Shown: one piece after another, positions 26,301-39,500 of the stretch
Position numbering within the stretch: the stretch's first letter is position 1
Layout of the letters: the number at the start of each line of letters is the position of its first letter
Assembly: GCF_041734735.1 (NCBI RefSeq)
Contig: NC_134901.1
Coordinates: forward strand, 16,596,302-16,660,301
Length of the DNA stretch: 64,000 nt
Direction of reading: 5' to 3'
Source of the DNA: Babylonia areolata
Lineage: Eukaryota > Mollusca > Gastropoda > Neogastropoda > Buccinidae
Program-made: the position numbers and the translations under genes
Notes under the pieces: generated by a model
Database searches by the model: none
The model's input: only the letters and a program-made list of their open reading frames with translations
What the model was told of the DNA's origin: nothing

Positions 26301-27944
26301 ACAACTAGCTGCTAATTTAGGAAGAGAGTAGCTTTAGGAAGACGTCGAGTGTGAGCCCAGAACTAACTGAAAAGTTAAGAATACTAATCCAATCTCTCAG
26401 TGAATGGAAGAAGACTCACATATATTAACATGTAATCATCATATTATATCTAACAACATTTTTCTGTCTTTCTTTCTTTCTGGGTTTTTTTTTGTTTTGA
26501 TTTTTTTTGGTGTGTGTGTGTGGGGGGGGGGGGGGTTCTTCTTTTTAATTGTGTAACTCAATTTTACGTTTTATATAATCTTGTTGAATGGAGGAACCTG
26601 TCATGAACATTGACTGTGAAAAAAGAGTATAGAGAATCACAAAGGCTTAGTGAGAGACATGATTGTAACACACGACTCTCATTGTCTGACGTGCCAGCAG
26701 AATACTGAGTCGAGCACCACAAGCAAAAATGAAGGGAGCTGGGGAAAAGGAAACTGGGGGAGAGGTGGTAGAGACTGAAAGAAGGAATGGAAGGGAGTCT
26801 GCTGAGAGACGTTGGGTGTGAAAGGAGGGGAGTGGCAAAAGCAGAGGGACTGAGAGAAACTGGAGGAAAGGGGTCAAAGAGAGCTCTTTTTTTTTCTTTT
26901 TTTTTTTATCTTTCAAACAAAGCATTCTGTTCTGATGCTGTTTGATTTTTCTCCAATCTGCGCAGTATCTGTGCCTCACATTCCAAATATTCAAGACTTC
27001 ACCAAATGAATTTCTATACTTCCTGGGTAGTCCATGACCCAGCAACTTAATAAAACCATGATTTTAGTGTGATATACTGTACCATGTCAAACTGAAGTCA
27101 TCTAGGCCTATCGGTTTGCTCTGTGGACCAAATTTTGCGGCTACATCGGTGCTAAAATGCCTTTGCCAGACCCGTCGTCTCCTCAGCCAATCAGCACAAT
27201 TCCCTTGCCTTAGGCACTGAATAGTCAATCCGTTGGCCACCAGTTGACTTGAAAACTTTAATCAGGAATTAGCTCTCTCATGCCAACAAAAATTTAGGTA
27301 TTTATCAAAGACCCAGTTATCTATTTGTCAACAATTTTTTGACTGTCTTAGTGAAAAAGTAATAAAAAAAAAAAAAAAAGGTAATTGGTAATTCAAACGA
27401 CACTTTTTTTTCAAATGAAATTTTTTAAATGTCTGAGTGAAAAAGTAAAAAAAAAGTAATTGGTAATTCAAACGACACTTTTCAGACGACACAGGTCCCA
27501 CTGGAGATGGCAAGGTGTGAAGTGTTAGTTCTTTCTTTAACCATAATGGTCACTCGACACTTCTGTGTTCATGCTTTGGTGGATGTTCTGTCGCTTACAC
27601 ATTTGTCAGGTGTTTTGTGTTGTCAAGCATGAAGTACCAGTATGCCTGCAGTTGGAGTATGCAGTGACAGGGTTGTCAGCCCCCCTTGAATCTTATTCTT
27701 TAGAATCTGAAGGCGGTGGTGGGGGATAAGCACGAGATTCGGTTTCAGTTTCAGTTTCAGTAGCTCAAGGAGGCGTCACTGCGTTCGTACAAATCCATAT
27801 ACGCTACACCACATCTGCCAAGCAGATGCCTGACCAGCAGCGTAACCCAACGCGCTTTGTCGGGCTTTGAGAAAAAAATAATAATAATTTTTTTTTTTTA
27901 ATAGATAAATAAATAAATAAAATAAATTTTTGAAAAAATAAAAT

Positions 27945-27985
<41 letters not shown>

Positions 27986-30475
27986 AAATAAATACAATTT
28001 TACTTTATGTTCAGGTCCCTTCAGAATGGGCTGATGGTATTCTGAATAAATATCATCTATCAAGAACATGTCAAAGTGTGCAAACTGATCCATACATGGT
28101 AAACCACGGCTGTTGTTAAAAAAAAAAATTAAAAAAAAAGAATAAAAAGATTCTTGTTCCCTGTGTAAACCAAACACACTGATCAGGTCTTGAGGGGGGG
28201 AAGAAAGAACCTGAATGAGAGTTGGAAGTGAGGGTTTAAATGCACAGCCCTCGGGAACAAAACAGTTGGCTATGGTAGCGTCTTACAGTGATAGGTATGT
28301 AAAAGATAACCCTCAGAGTGGGTGGTACGCTTTGATATATACTGAAAAAGAGACTTGATTCATTTTGGTAATTCATATGAGAGAAATGAAACAAAATGAT
28401 ACAAAACAAATTTTGAAAGGTTATCAGAATTTGTACAATTGGCCTTTTTTTCTCTCTTCTTTTTTTCTTCTTTTTTTTTCTTATTTGTTTTTACACCCAG
28501 TGACCTGGGCAAAATCTGAAAGAAAGAAAACAAATAAAGAAAAAGATAGCAAAATACTGACAACATGAAAATGCACAAAATAATGTAAGTAAGCACAGAA
28601 CTTGATTATGCATGTTTATGAGCATTTATGGACAACACAAAGACAAAAATAAACAATAAGGGGGTGAAAGATAGAGAAATAACAAGAAATTTGATGATAT
28701 TTATTTATCAGCCCATTCTGAAGGGACCTGAAAAAGTAAGTTAAAATCATAATCATATAGTGTCGTATATACAAAGAAAACATATCTCATCAAACAGTAT
28801 ATTACTAATTAACCAGCTAACAGAAATTGCATGTCTTTTTAAGGCTTTATATGAATATAGTAATAAATTCCATATTATCTCTTCGCTGGATGGTGAAAAC
28901 AAAAGGCTCAACCAAAATACACATTGATCACCTTAATATTTTCTTGGAATCAATTCTTCTCTGAGATCACTGTATGCAGGACACAGAAACACAAAATGCA
29001 ATTCATTCTCTCAAGCTGACTTGCATAATGGACATACTAACTGCAATGTGGGAATTCTTCTATATCTCAGTGAATGCTTGCATATTGATGAAACTCTGGA
29101 TCTAAATTTAGTTAAATTATTCTTTATAAACCTGTTTACATTCTAGAATTTTAAAGTCATATGAAACTGAAAGCAAGAGACAGAGAGAAAACAAGAGAGA
29201 GAGAGGTGGGTAGACAAAAGGAACGGGTATCCATTTGTGAACAAATGTATTACTTTTTGTCATAACTGACTTAATCTGTATGAAATTTGGGCTGCTCTCC
29301 CTTGTAAAAGTGCGTCACCACAGTTCAGCGCCACCTTCTTTTTTCCTTTTTTTTTTCTCCCCTGTCAGCAAGTGTATCTGTTTTACTATCAAAATGGATT
29401 TTTCTGTGGAATTTTGCCAAGGACAACCCTATTCTTGCCATAGGATCTTTTACATGAGCTAAGTGCATACACTATGATGCTGTGACTGATGCAGTTCTTT
29501 TAGTCTGTGATCATTTTCCCCATGTTCATTTCTTCTTCTTATACATGCACAGGGGACTCACCAAGAAAACTAAAATGTGTGACAGTGATTTTTTTTTTTT
29601 TTTTTTCCAGTTCTGGGAGAGTTTCTGTAGCATGTGACTGATTTGTTTCCTTATCTCTGCTGATGGTGCGGAGGTGCCAACACCAGGAGAGAGAACTGCG
29701 TTGAATGAATGAGAGTTATTGCCAGTAAGGGACAGGATAGTCTTTTGTGGATTTTTTTTTTTTTTTTTTTTTTTTTTTGCGTAGATTTAAGAACTTGCTC
29801 TGTGCAGAAGGTCGTGATACATTTCTTCAGTATTTTGTCATGGATACAGTACACTTACATATACTTTAACAGTATCATTGTGTGTGTGTGTAGGCCGGTT
29901 TTTGCATGTGTGTGCACACTGACATGACTGCATTCTGCTTACTGAAATATTGTTTGCTACTTGTTAACTTTTTGGTGTGTGTGCAACTGATTGAATTTTC
30001 TATTTATTTTTTTTATCATCACCATCATCATATTATGATTAACATGTTGAGTGCCTTTGTTTACTCACTGCAAGGAAATATAATGGTTTAACAACAACAG
30101 ATACATACATACATATATACATACATACATACATACATACAAGTCCTGCAGAGCTGAATTGAATGTTGCATGTTATGAGGAGCAGTGTCTTGTCTTTTTT
30201 GTGCCAAGATCTGTCCTGCTCAACTTTGTCTGGTCTGGTTGTGGTAAGATTGGATGACACAGTGGGTTGCATTTAGCAAGCTTTGGATTTAGTCAAGTTG
30301 TCTTCAGCTTACTTTGTGGTTTTGTTGTTTCATTGCTGTAGTGAACTGAATAGTAAAAGTGATGCTGTTGACTTCTTTTTTTCTTTTCTTTTTGTTTGAT
30401 TGATTTGCTGTTAGATTTGATTACTGAACGCAGGCACTCGCATATATACACTTTACATGCAAACATGTATGCACG

Positions 30476-30525
<50 letters not shown>

Positions 30526-33500
30526 ATTTTAAATGGCTGGTAATTTGTTTCCTTATTCCTCCTCAACCTTCAAAATGAAACCATGATCCTTTGCATGTGC
30601 ATGTCTTTTTTTTTCTTTTCTTTTTTTCCAGAAAAGCAGTGATTAATAAACTACACAAGAAAATGTTGATTTTCAGAGCGTTGAAGCAGATACATACTGT
30701 GTGTGTGAGGATGGATAACCCTGTGCCATTGAGAAAGAGGACAATAGAAGTGTGAAGGAGGGGAGAGTGAGAGGATGTGGGGGTTTGGGGGGGGGGAGGG
30801 GGAGGCAGAGGAGTCTTGATGAATGAAAGAGCAGCAAAAATTGTATTGTATATTATTGTATTACTTTTTGTAACAACAGATTTCTCTGTGTGAAATTCAG
30901 GCTGCATTCCCCAGGGAGAGCACGTCACTACACTGAGAGCGCCACCCATTTTTTTGTATTTTTTTCTGCCTGCAATTTTATTTGTTTTCCTGTGGAAGTG
31001 GGTTATTTTACATAATTCTGCCAGGGACAACCCTTTTATTGTCGTGTGTCTTTTATCGTGCGCTAAGTGCATGCTGCACGCAGGACGTCAGTTTATCATC
31101 TCATCAGAATGAAGAGCGTCCAGACCACCACTCAAGGTCTAGTGGAGGGGGAGAAAATACTGGCGATTGTGGGATTCGAACCAGTGCACTCAGATTATCT
31201 GGCACTTCCTAGGCAAACGTGTTACCACTAGGCCAACACTCCACAGAATGCAAATATCACTCCGTGACAAAAATGACATAGTTGTGGGTTTTGAAAATAT
31301 TGTATTTGTGTAAGTTTAAAAGGCTTGGAGTATGCAGCAGAAGGAAACAACTACAAAAACCACTGCTAATCTTCACCGTTGTCATTTCATAATCACTCAA
31401 CTTGCATTGTAGTGGAAGTTTTTAAAATATAGTACTTGCCAAACCATTTTTCTGATGAATATTGTTTTGAAGTATCTTTCTTTTGTATTTTGCACGAATC
31501 AAAAAAGTCAGCAGCATCATTATCACCATCATCACTACTTTTTTTTATAATTATTTAGTGTTAGTATTATGTTGATGATTATGATTAATGACTTTTAATT
31601 CAAGATTATCCAGTGCAATGAAATAAGTAGTTGACGTACAGGTACATACTTTTTTTCTGAACAAGTTCCTGCAGATATGTTTTTTTTCTTCCCTTGCCTT
31701 ATCTTCTGGAATCAAAAAAAAAAAAACCAACAAAACACAAACAACATTATTATGAATATGAAATATCGGCATGGCCTTTCCTTCCCCGCCTCCTCCAGAA
31801 TGAAACTGATAGTCTTTAGATTTTTCACTCATTTCATCATTTTAAAAAAATCATTGCTTCTTTTTGATTTGTTCAGGATTATTATGATTGTGATTATGAT
31901 TGTTGTGTATATTTGTTTATGTGGTGTTCAAGACTGTGAATAGATGACTTTTAATCTGAGATAATTACTAATGTCAGTATTATATCATTTCTCAGGGAAG
32001 TTTGTTTTTTTTCTTTTTATAAAATGAACTGGTTCTACAAAAGTTCAGATACTATGCAAAGTTGTATGTTTATGATTTGATTGATTTTTTTTTTTCAACA
32101 CACCTTCAGTTGACAGTGTATTTGTGAATCATATTTTGTTTATGCTGTTCACAATGAATGATGGTGATGTGATAAGGATGATTAGGACAGTGTGACAGAG
32201 TCCTGTTTTCAACTCATCATGTGATGGGATATTTCTGTGATGATGACAGTAATAGTAAGATAATGGTGGTTGTTGATGTTGATCAATGATCCATTCCAAT
32301 AGTAACATCAGTAAATGAACAAACCTGTTTATGTGATGAGAAAATGTCATTTTTCCAGTTCATGACATGCTAGTCAGATGTATTATTGTTGTGTGTGTGC
32401 CATTGATGGTGAATATTCTTGTTATATATTTTTCTCTTTGTTGAGACATTTTTACCCTCTACTGATCAATTGTCAGTCATTGTGGAAAAGATTGACTTTT
32501 TTTTTCAGTGCTTTCTTCTTGCTTAAACATCATTTTCACACTGACATGACTTGTATAGGCTGTCTCTTGAATCAGTGCTCTTGTCTCAGCATCTGGTGAG
32601 TTATGGGAACATGAACACACCCAATGTACACAGCCACTGACAGTATCAGTATCAGTAGCTCAAGGAGGCGTCACTGCATTCGGTCAAATCCATATACGCT
32701 ACACCACATCTGCCAAGCAGATGCCTGACCAGCAGCGTAATCCAACGCACTTCGTCAGGCCTTGAGAAAAAAAAATTGATAAAATAAATAAATAAATAAA
32801 TAAAAATACTTCACTGACAGTGAAGTATGACTGTTTGAAAGTTGGGTAAAAACATGTCATGTGTGAAAGGTACTAAGCGACACACATGTAAAAAGCTTAT
32901 GGAAAGAGCCTATGAGTTCAGGCATGTACAGAAGGACTGGAGTTTTGGTGTGTTATTATTATTATTGGTTACAGGCATGATAATTATGACATCTATAGAT
33001 TCATCCGCAGTATGTGCATAAAATGTTTTGGTCTAACATGTGCAGCCAATTTCACTCATTTTGATGTGGGTACAGAGTTATTTGTATTGTTTTTTGTTTC
33101 AGTCAGCGGGTGATGAGGTGGTGGGATTCCTGCAGAAGTTGTGTTCCAATGACATTGATGTGGACATTGGCACCATTGTTCACACCGGCATGCAGAATGA
33201 GCATGGGGGCTACGAAAATGACACCACCATTGCTCGGATGAATCATAGCAGGTAGGACTGTCACAGTCCTTGCGGGTATAGGGGATGGAGGGTAGTGTAT
33301 GTGTGTGTAGCGTGGGAATGTGTACATCACTTAAAGAGGAATCCAATGTTTTCTTTCATTTGCATAATATGGACCGAGAAGAGCCCGCTGATCAACATTT
33401 CCCACGTGCGTGGTGCATGGTGAATACATCCCGTCCTACCACAAACTCTGCTCTGTGTAATAGTCCTGGTGATCAGACATAGGATATATTTTGCCTGCAA

Positions 33501-36500
33501 ATTCTGCTGTCACTGCTCCTTCCGTTTTCTTCCTGGTCTGTCTGTCTTGTTTGCATGGTCACCGTCCACTGATCCGTTTACCTGTTGTGTTTCTTAAGCA
33601 TTGTTTTTTGTTTAATTTTTAGTCTGTTCTTTCCAACCATTAACCATTGTGGATAGACACACCAGATGTAAAATGAATGAAAGAAACCTGATAATCTGTA
33701 CCAGCTTTCATGCTGCAGTGGTTAGCGTCATGGAATGACGACTGGGAGGATGCAGGTTCAAGCCCCATTAGAGGTGTGTTGTTTTTTTCTTCCCAGACCC
33801 ATAGCCAGCTTCTTCCCAGAGTTGAGTCTGCTGTTGTCTCAGATTGGAAGACTGGGACCACACGGTTAAGGGTCATTCACTCATCCACTTCACGGATGTG
33901 TCTTGGGCAGCATTGCTCAAATTTCCTGACTGACACTGCAAGGATCTCTCTGGCCTCGTTGACTCCAGGATGTTATGAGAGAGTGCAGCCTTGTTTACTA
34001 GTCCCTGACCTAAGTGGACCTGCATAGCAGTATTGCATCAGTACATCATAATCATTCACCATCATTCCAGATTCTGGGGCACCAAAATAAAGAGAAAAAA
34101 GAACACCCCCAGAAATGTGACAATCTGTGTGCACATGTTTTGGTTGTCCCGGCTTCTTCATGCTGTGCCTGGCCAACCTGCAGCCACAGATGTGGGCACA
34201 AAAACCAAACGAAAGGAAACAAAACTTAACAAACCTAATCTAATAATTTGTGCCCAGTGAAGTGATGGTCTGGTGGTAACATGTGTCCACAGAGGGAGCG
34301 AGAAGTGTACTGGTTGGAATCCCACACTCACTAGTATTGGAGTGGTAGTCATGGTGCTTGTGATTCAGATAAGCCAAGGTCTCATGTGAAGCATGCACTT
34401 AGCGCAAGTAAAAGAAGCCAGATTCTTTAGAAAAATCCACTTTGATAAGAAAACAGATACACTTGCAGGCAGAAACAGAAAAAAAAAGTGTGGCGCTCTC
34501 ATTGTAAGCGACGCACTCTCCCTTGGGAGAGCAGCCCAAATTTCACACAGAAAAATCTGTTGTGACAAAAGAATGACACAGCACAACACAATACCACACC
34601 ACAACACAACGCAATACAACACAGCACCAAATCACAACACCAAACCACAACACAACTTCAAACCACAATGCAACACAACACAATGCAACACACCATCAAA
34701 CCACAGCAACTCAATATCAAACCAGGACAGAACACAGCACAACACCAAACCAAAACACAACACGACAGCAACCCCACAACATAACGCAACACAATGCAAC
34801 ACAACATCAAACCACAACACAACACCAAACCACAATGACTCAACATCAAACCACGTAGAACTCAAAGCAACATCAAACCACAACACAAAACATCACACCA
34901 CAACTCATCAAACCGCACAACACAACACCAACCCACAACAACACAGCATGACATGACACCAAACCACAACACCACAACGCAATGCAACAACGAACCACAA
35001 CAACACAACACAATACAGCATGACATAATAACACAGCACAGCACAACGGTTGTGGGTTTCCAGCTTCTTCATGATCTGCCCGGCCACCCAGCAGTCGCGG
35101 GCGTGGGCGTGGCTGACGCGGCACATGCCCCAGGACGGCTCGGTTCACCTGCGTGATGTGACGTCCATGTTCTCTGGCATCAACATCATCGGGCCCCACG
35201 CCCAGCAGCTGCTGGCCGATGTGTCAGACATCTCCACCACGCGCTCCGACTTCCGCCCCATGTCCTGCAAGAGGATGGACGTGGGCAACGCCAGCGGGGT
35301 GTGGGCCATGCGTCTGACGCACACCGGGGAGGACGGCTTCATCCTATACATTCCCTCTGAGGTGAGGAGGCCCACACTGCAGCTCGCTTTGGGGGAAGGG
35401 GGGATATATATATATATATATATGATATATATATAGTGGTATCTTTTCTTCAGAGATGAGGCATTGATTGCTGATAGCTGTCTCTCATGTGTGAGGTACT
35501 AACTGCTGGTAGCTTTCCCTCTGTATGTGTGTTAGGTACTAACTGCTGGTAGCTTTCCCTCTGTATGTGTGTAAGGTACTAACTGCTAGTAGCTTTCCTT
35601 CGTGTGTAAGGTACTAATTGCTGGTAGCTTTTCCTTATGTGTGAGGTACTACCTGCTGGTAGCTTTCCATCATGTGTGAGGTACTAACTGCTGGTAGCTT
35701 TCCCTCTGTATGTGTGTTAGGTACTAACTGCTGGTAGCTTTCCCTCTGTATGTGTGTTAGGTACTAACTGCTGGTAGCTTTCCCTCTGTATGTGTGTTAG
35801 GTACTAACTGCTGGTAGCTTTCCCTCTGTATGTGTGTAAGGTACTAACTGCTAGTAGCTTTCCCTCATGTGTGAGGTACTAACTGCTGGTAGCTTTCCCT
35901 CATGTGTGAGGTACTAACTGCTGGTAGCTTTCCCTCTGTATGTGTGTAAGGTACTAACTGCTAGTAGCTTTCCCTCATGTGTGAGGTACTAACTGCTGGT
36001 AGCTTTCCCTCATGTGTGAGGTACTAACTGCTGGTAGCTTTCCCTCTGTATGTGTGTAAGGTACTAACTGCTGGTAGCTTTCCCTCTGTATGTGTGTAAG
36101 GTACTAACTGCTAGTAGCTTTCCCTCATGTGTAAGGTACTAACTGCTGGTAGCTTTTCCTTATGTGTGAGGTACTACCTGCTGGTAGCTTTCCATCATGT
36201 GTGAGGTACTAACTGCTGGTAGCTTTCCCTTGTGTGTAAGGTACTAACTGCTGGTAGCTTTTCCTTATGTGTGAGGTACTACCTGCTGGTAGCTTTCCAT
36301 CATGTGTGAGGTACTAACTGCTGGTAGCTTTCTCTCATGTGTGAGGCACTAACTGCTGGTAACTTTACCTCAGAGATAAGGCACTAACTGCTGGTAGCTT
36401 TCCCTCTGTATTTGTGTAAGGTACAAACTGCTAGTAGCTTTCCCTCATGTGTAAGGTACTAACTGCTGGTAGCTTTTCTTTATGTGTGAGATACTACCTG

Positions 36501-39500
36501 CTGGTAGCTTTCCCTCATGTGTGAGGTACTAACTGCTGGTAGCTTTCCCTCATGTGTGAGGTACTAACTGCTGGTAGCTTTCCATCATGTGTGAGGTACT
36601 AACTGCTGGTAGCTTTCCCTCATGTGTGAGGTACTAACTACTGGTAGTTTTCCGTCATGTGTGAGGTACTAACTGCTGGTAGCTTACCCTCAAGTATGAG
36701 GCACTAACTGCTGGTAGTTTTCCCTCAGGTGTGAGGCACTAACTGCTGGTAGCTTTTCCTCATGTGTGACTAACTGCTAGTAGCTTTCCCTCATGTGTAA
36801 GGTACTAACTGCTGGTAGCTTTTCCTTATGTGTGAGGTACTACCTGCTGGTAGCTTTCCATCATGTGTGAGGTACTAACTGCTGGTAGCTTTCCCTTGTG
36901 TGTAAGGTACTAACTGCTGGTAGCTTTTCCTTATGTGTGAGGTACTACCTGCTGGTAGCTTTCCATCATGTGTGAGGTACTAACTGCTGGTAGCTTTCCC
37001 TCTGTATGTGTGTTAGGTACTAACTGCTGGTAGCTTTCCCTCATGTGTGAGGCACTAACTGCTGGTAGCTTTCCATCATGTGTGAGGTACTAACTGCTGG
37101 TAGCTTTCTCTCATGTGTGAGGCACTAACTGCTGGTAACTTTACCTCAGAGATAAGGCACTAACTGCTGGTAGCTTTCCCTCTGTATTTGTGTAAGGTAC
37201 AAACTGCTAGTAGCTTTCCCTCATGTGTAAGGTACTAACTGCTGGTAGCTTTTCTTTATGTGTGAGATACTACCTGCTGGTAGCTTTCCCTCATGTGTGA
37301 GGTACTAACTGCTGGTAGCTTTCCCTCATGTGTGAGGTACTAACTGCTGGTAGCTTTCCATCATGTGTGAGGTACTAACTGCTGGTAGCTTTCCCTCATG
37401 TGTGAGGTACTAACTACTGGTAGTTTTCCGTCATGTGTGAGGTACTAACTGCTGGTAGCTTACCCTCAAGTATGAGGCACTAACTGCTGGTAGTTTTCCC
37501 TCAGGTGTGAGGCACTAACTGCTGGTAGCTTTTCCTCATGTGTGACGTACTAGCTTATCCTCAATTGCGAGTTACCAGCTGCTGGTAGCTTTTCCTCATG
37601 TGTGAGGAAGTATATGCCAGTAGCTTTTTCTCAGAGATGATGCACTAACTGCTGGTAACTTCACCTCAGAGATAAGGCACTAACTGCTGGTAGCTTTACC
37701 TTAGAGATAAGGCACTTACTGCTGGTAGCTTTACCCCAGTTGTGAGGCACTCACTGCTGGTAGCGTTATCTCAGAGATGAGGCTCTAACTTATGGTAGCT
37801 TTACCTCAGAGATAAGGCACTAACTACTGATAGCTTTTCCTCACGTGTGAGGTACTAACTGCTGGTAACTTTCCCTCAGAGGTTAGGCAGTGACTGCTGG
37901 TAGGTTTACATCAGAGGTGAGGCACTTACTGCTGGTAGCTTTTCCTCAGAGTTGAGGCTTTAACTACTGGAAGCTTTCCTGCAGAAGACAGTTTACATGG
38001 ATGGGAATATTTCTGTGTTGTACTAGCTTCCATAGGAGTGTTTTGATGCTATTTTAGACAATTTTGAGGGGGAGGATTTATGGTTGCAGTATCCCACATT
38101 TTGCTCAGTGATAAATGTTTTGATTCATGGATGCAGTATGCCACATTTTGCTTAGTGTGTTTTGATTCATGAATGCAGTATGCCACATTTTGCTTAGTGT
38201 GTTTTGATTCATGGGTGCAGCATGCCATAGTTTGCTCAGTGATGAATATCTTGATTTATGGGATTTGTGGTTGCAGTATGCCACATTTTGCTTAGTGTGT
38301 TTTGATTCATGAATGCAGTATGCCACATTCTGCTTAGTGTGTTTTGATTCATGGGGTGCAGCATGCCACATTTTGCTCAGTCATAAATGTCATGAGTTAT
38401 AATAATAATAATAATAATAATGATAATAATGGTATTTATATAGCACTGAATCTTGTGCAGAGACGAATCAAAGCGCTTTCGCACCAGTCATTCACACACA
38501 TGCATAACTCTAAAACTGTAGAAACTAAAGACAAGGAAGGGCAGGCAAGGGAGGCTGTTTTGGGAAGAGGTGGGTTTTAAGGCCAGACTTGAAAGAGCTG
38601 AGTGTGTGACTTGACGAAGCGAAAGAGGAAGTTCATTCCAATCGAAAGGTCCAGAGACAGAAAAAGAACGGCGGCCAACAGTTGAGTGTTTGAATCTGGG
38701 TATGCGTAAACAGAGTGGATCCGAAGCCGATCGTAGTGAGCGAGATGGAGTGTAGAGGTGAAGGCAGCCACAGAGATAGGAAGGGGCAGTTTTGTGAATA
38801 CATCTGTAACATAGAGTGCTGATCTTGTACTTTATTCGGTGTGAGACAGGGAGCCAGTGGAGATGTTGCAAAAGAGGAGTGATGTGCTCAGATCTTTTCT
38901 TTCTGAGGACGAGTCGGGCTGCAGAGTTTTGTATGCGCTGAAGGGACTGAATGGATGAAGCAGGCAAACCAGACAGTAGAGAGTTACAGTAGTCAGTATA
39001 CCAGTTTGATCAGTGATAAATGTTTTGCTTTATGGTTGCAGTATGCCTTGAACGTCTATGACATTCTGATGAGTGCTGGGAAGGATTACGGAGTGAGGAA
39101 TGCTGGGTACTATGCCCTCCGCCATCTGCGCATTGAAAACTTCTTCGCCTATTGGGGCCTTGACCTTGATGACAGGACCACACCCTTGGAATGTGGAAGG
39201 AGCTTCCGCGTCAAGTTTGATGTATGTGGAATAAATGGAAGACATATGCACACATGCTCACATGCACGAACACACACACACACACACACACACACTGACA
39301 CTCACTCTCTCTTCCTCCCACACTCATAACCTGTTGAACCTGTATGCACTTGATGGTCTCATTGAATATTAAGGAGGCTTGATTTGTAAACAATGAAATA
39401 AATCACTTGAAATGACAAGCGTAATTTACAGAATGGAGACTTCAATGAAATGATTTGCTTAAAATGACCCAGCTTAATTTACAGAGTGGAGTCTTGATGT

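Noticed and set aside
26647-27045. 132-codon minus-strand frame in intron 11
   Set aside because: Low-complexity Lys/Ser/Leu content with an internal poly-A translation; no family recognised.
31170-31243. True tRNA gene (also at 18290-18350, 33706-33780, 57460-57523)
   Set aside because: A and B box-like sequences are present, but they are attached to SINE bodies and do not form complete cloverleaves.
34393-34956. 187-codon Asn/Thr/Gln/His-rich frame
   Set aside because: Translation of a SINE plus the CAACA array; no coding character.
38488-38967. 159-codon minus-strand open frame as a host gene
   Set aside because: Its sequence is the C-terminal part of an L2/CR1-like LINE reverse transcriptase, with the element's tail beside it.
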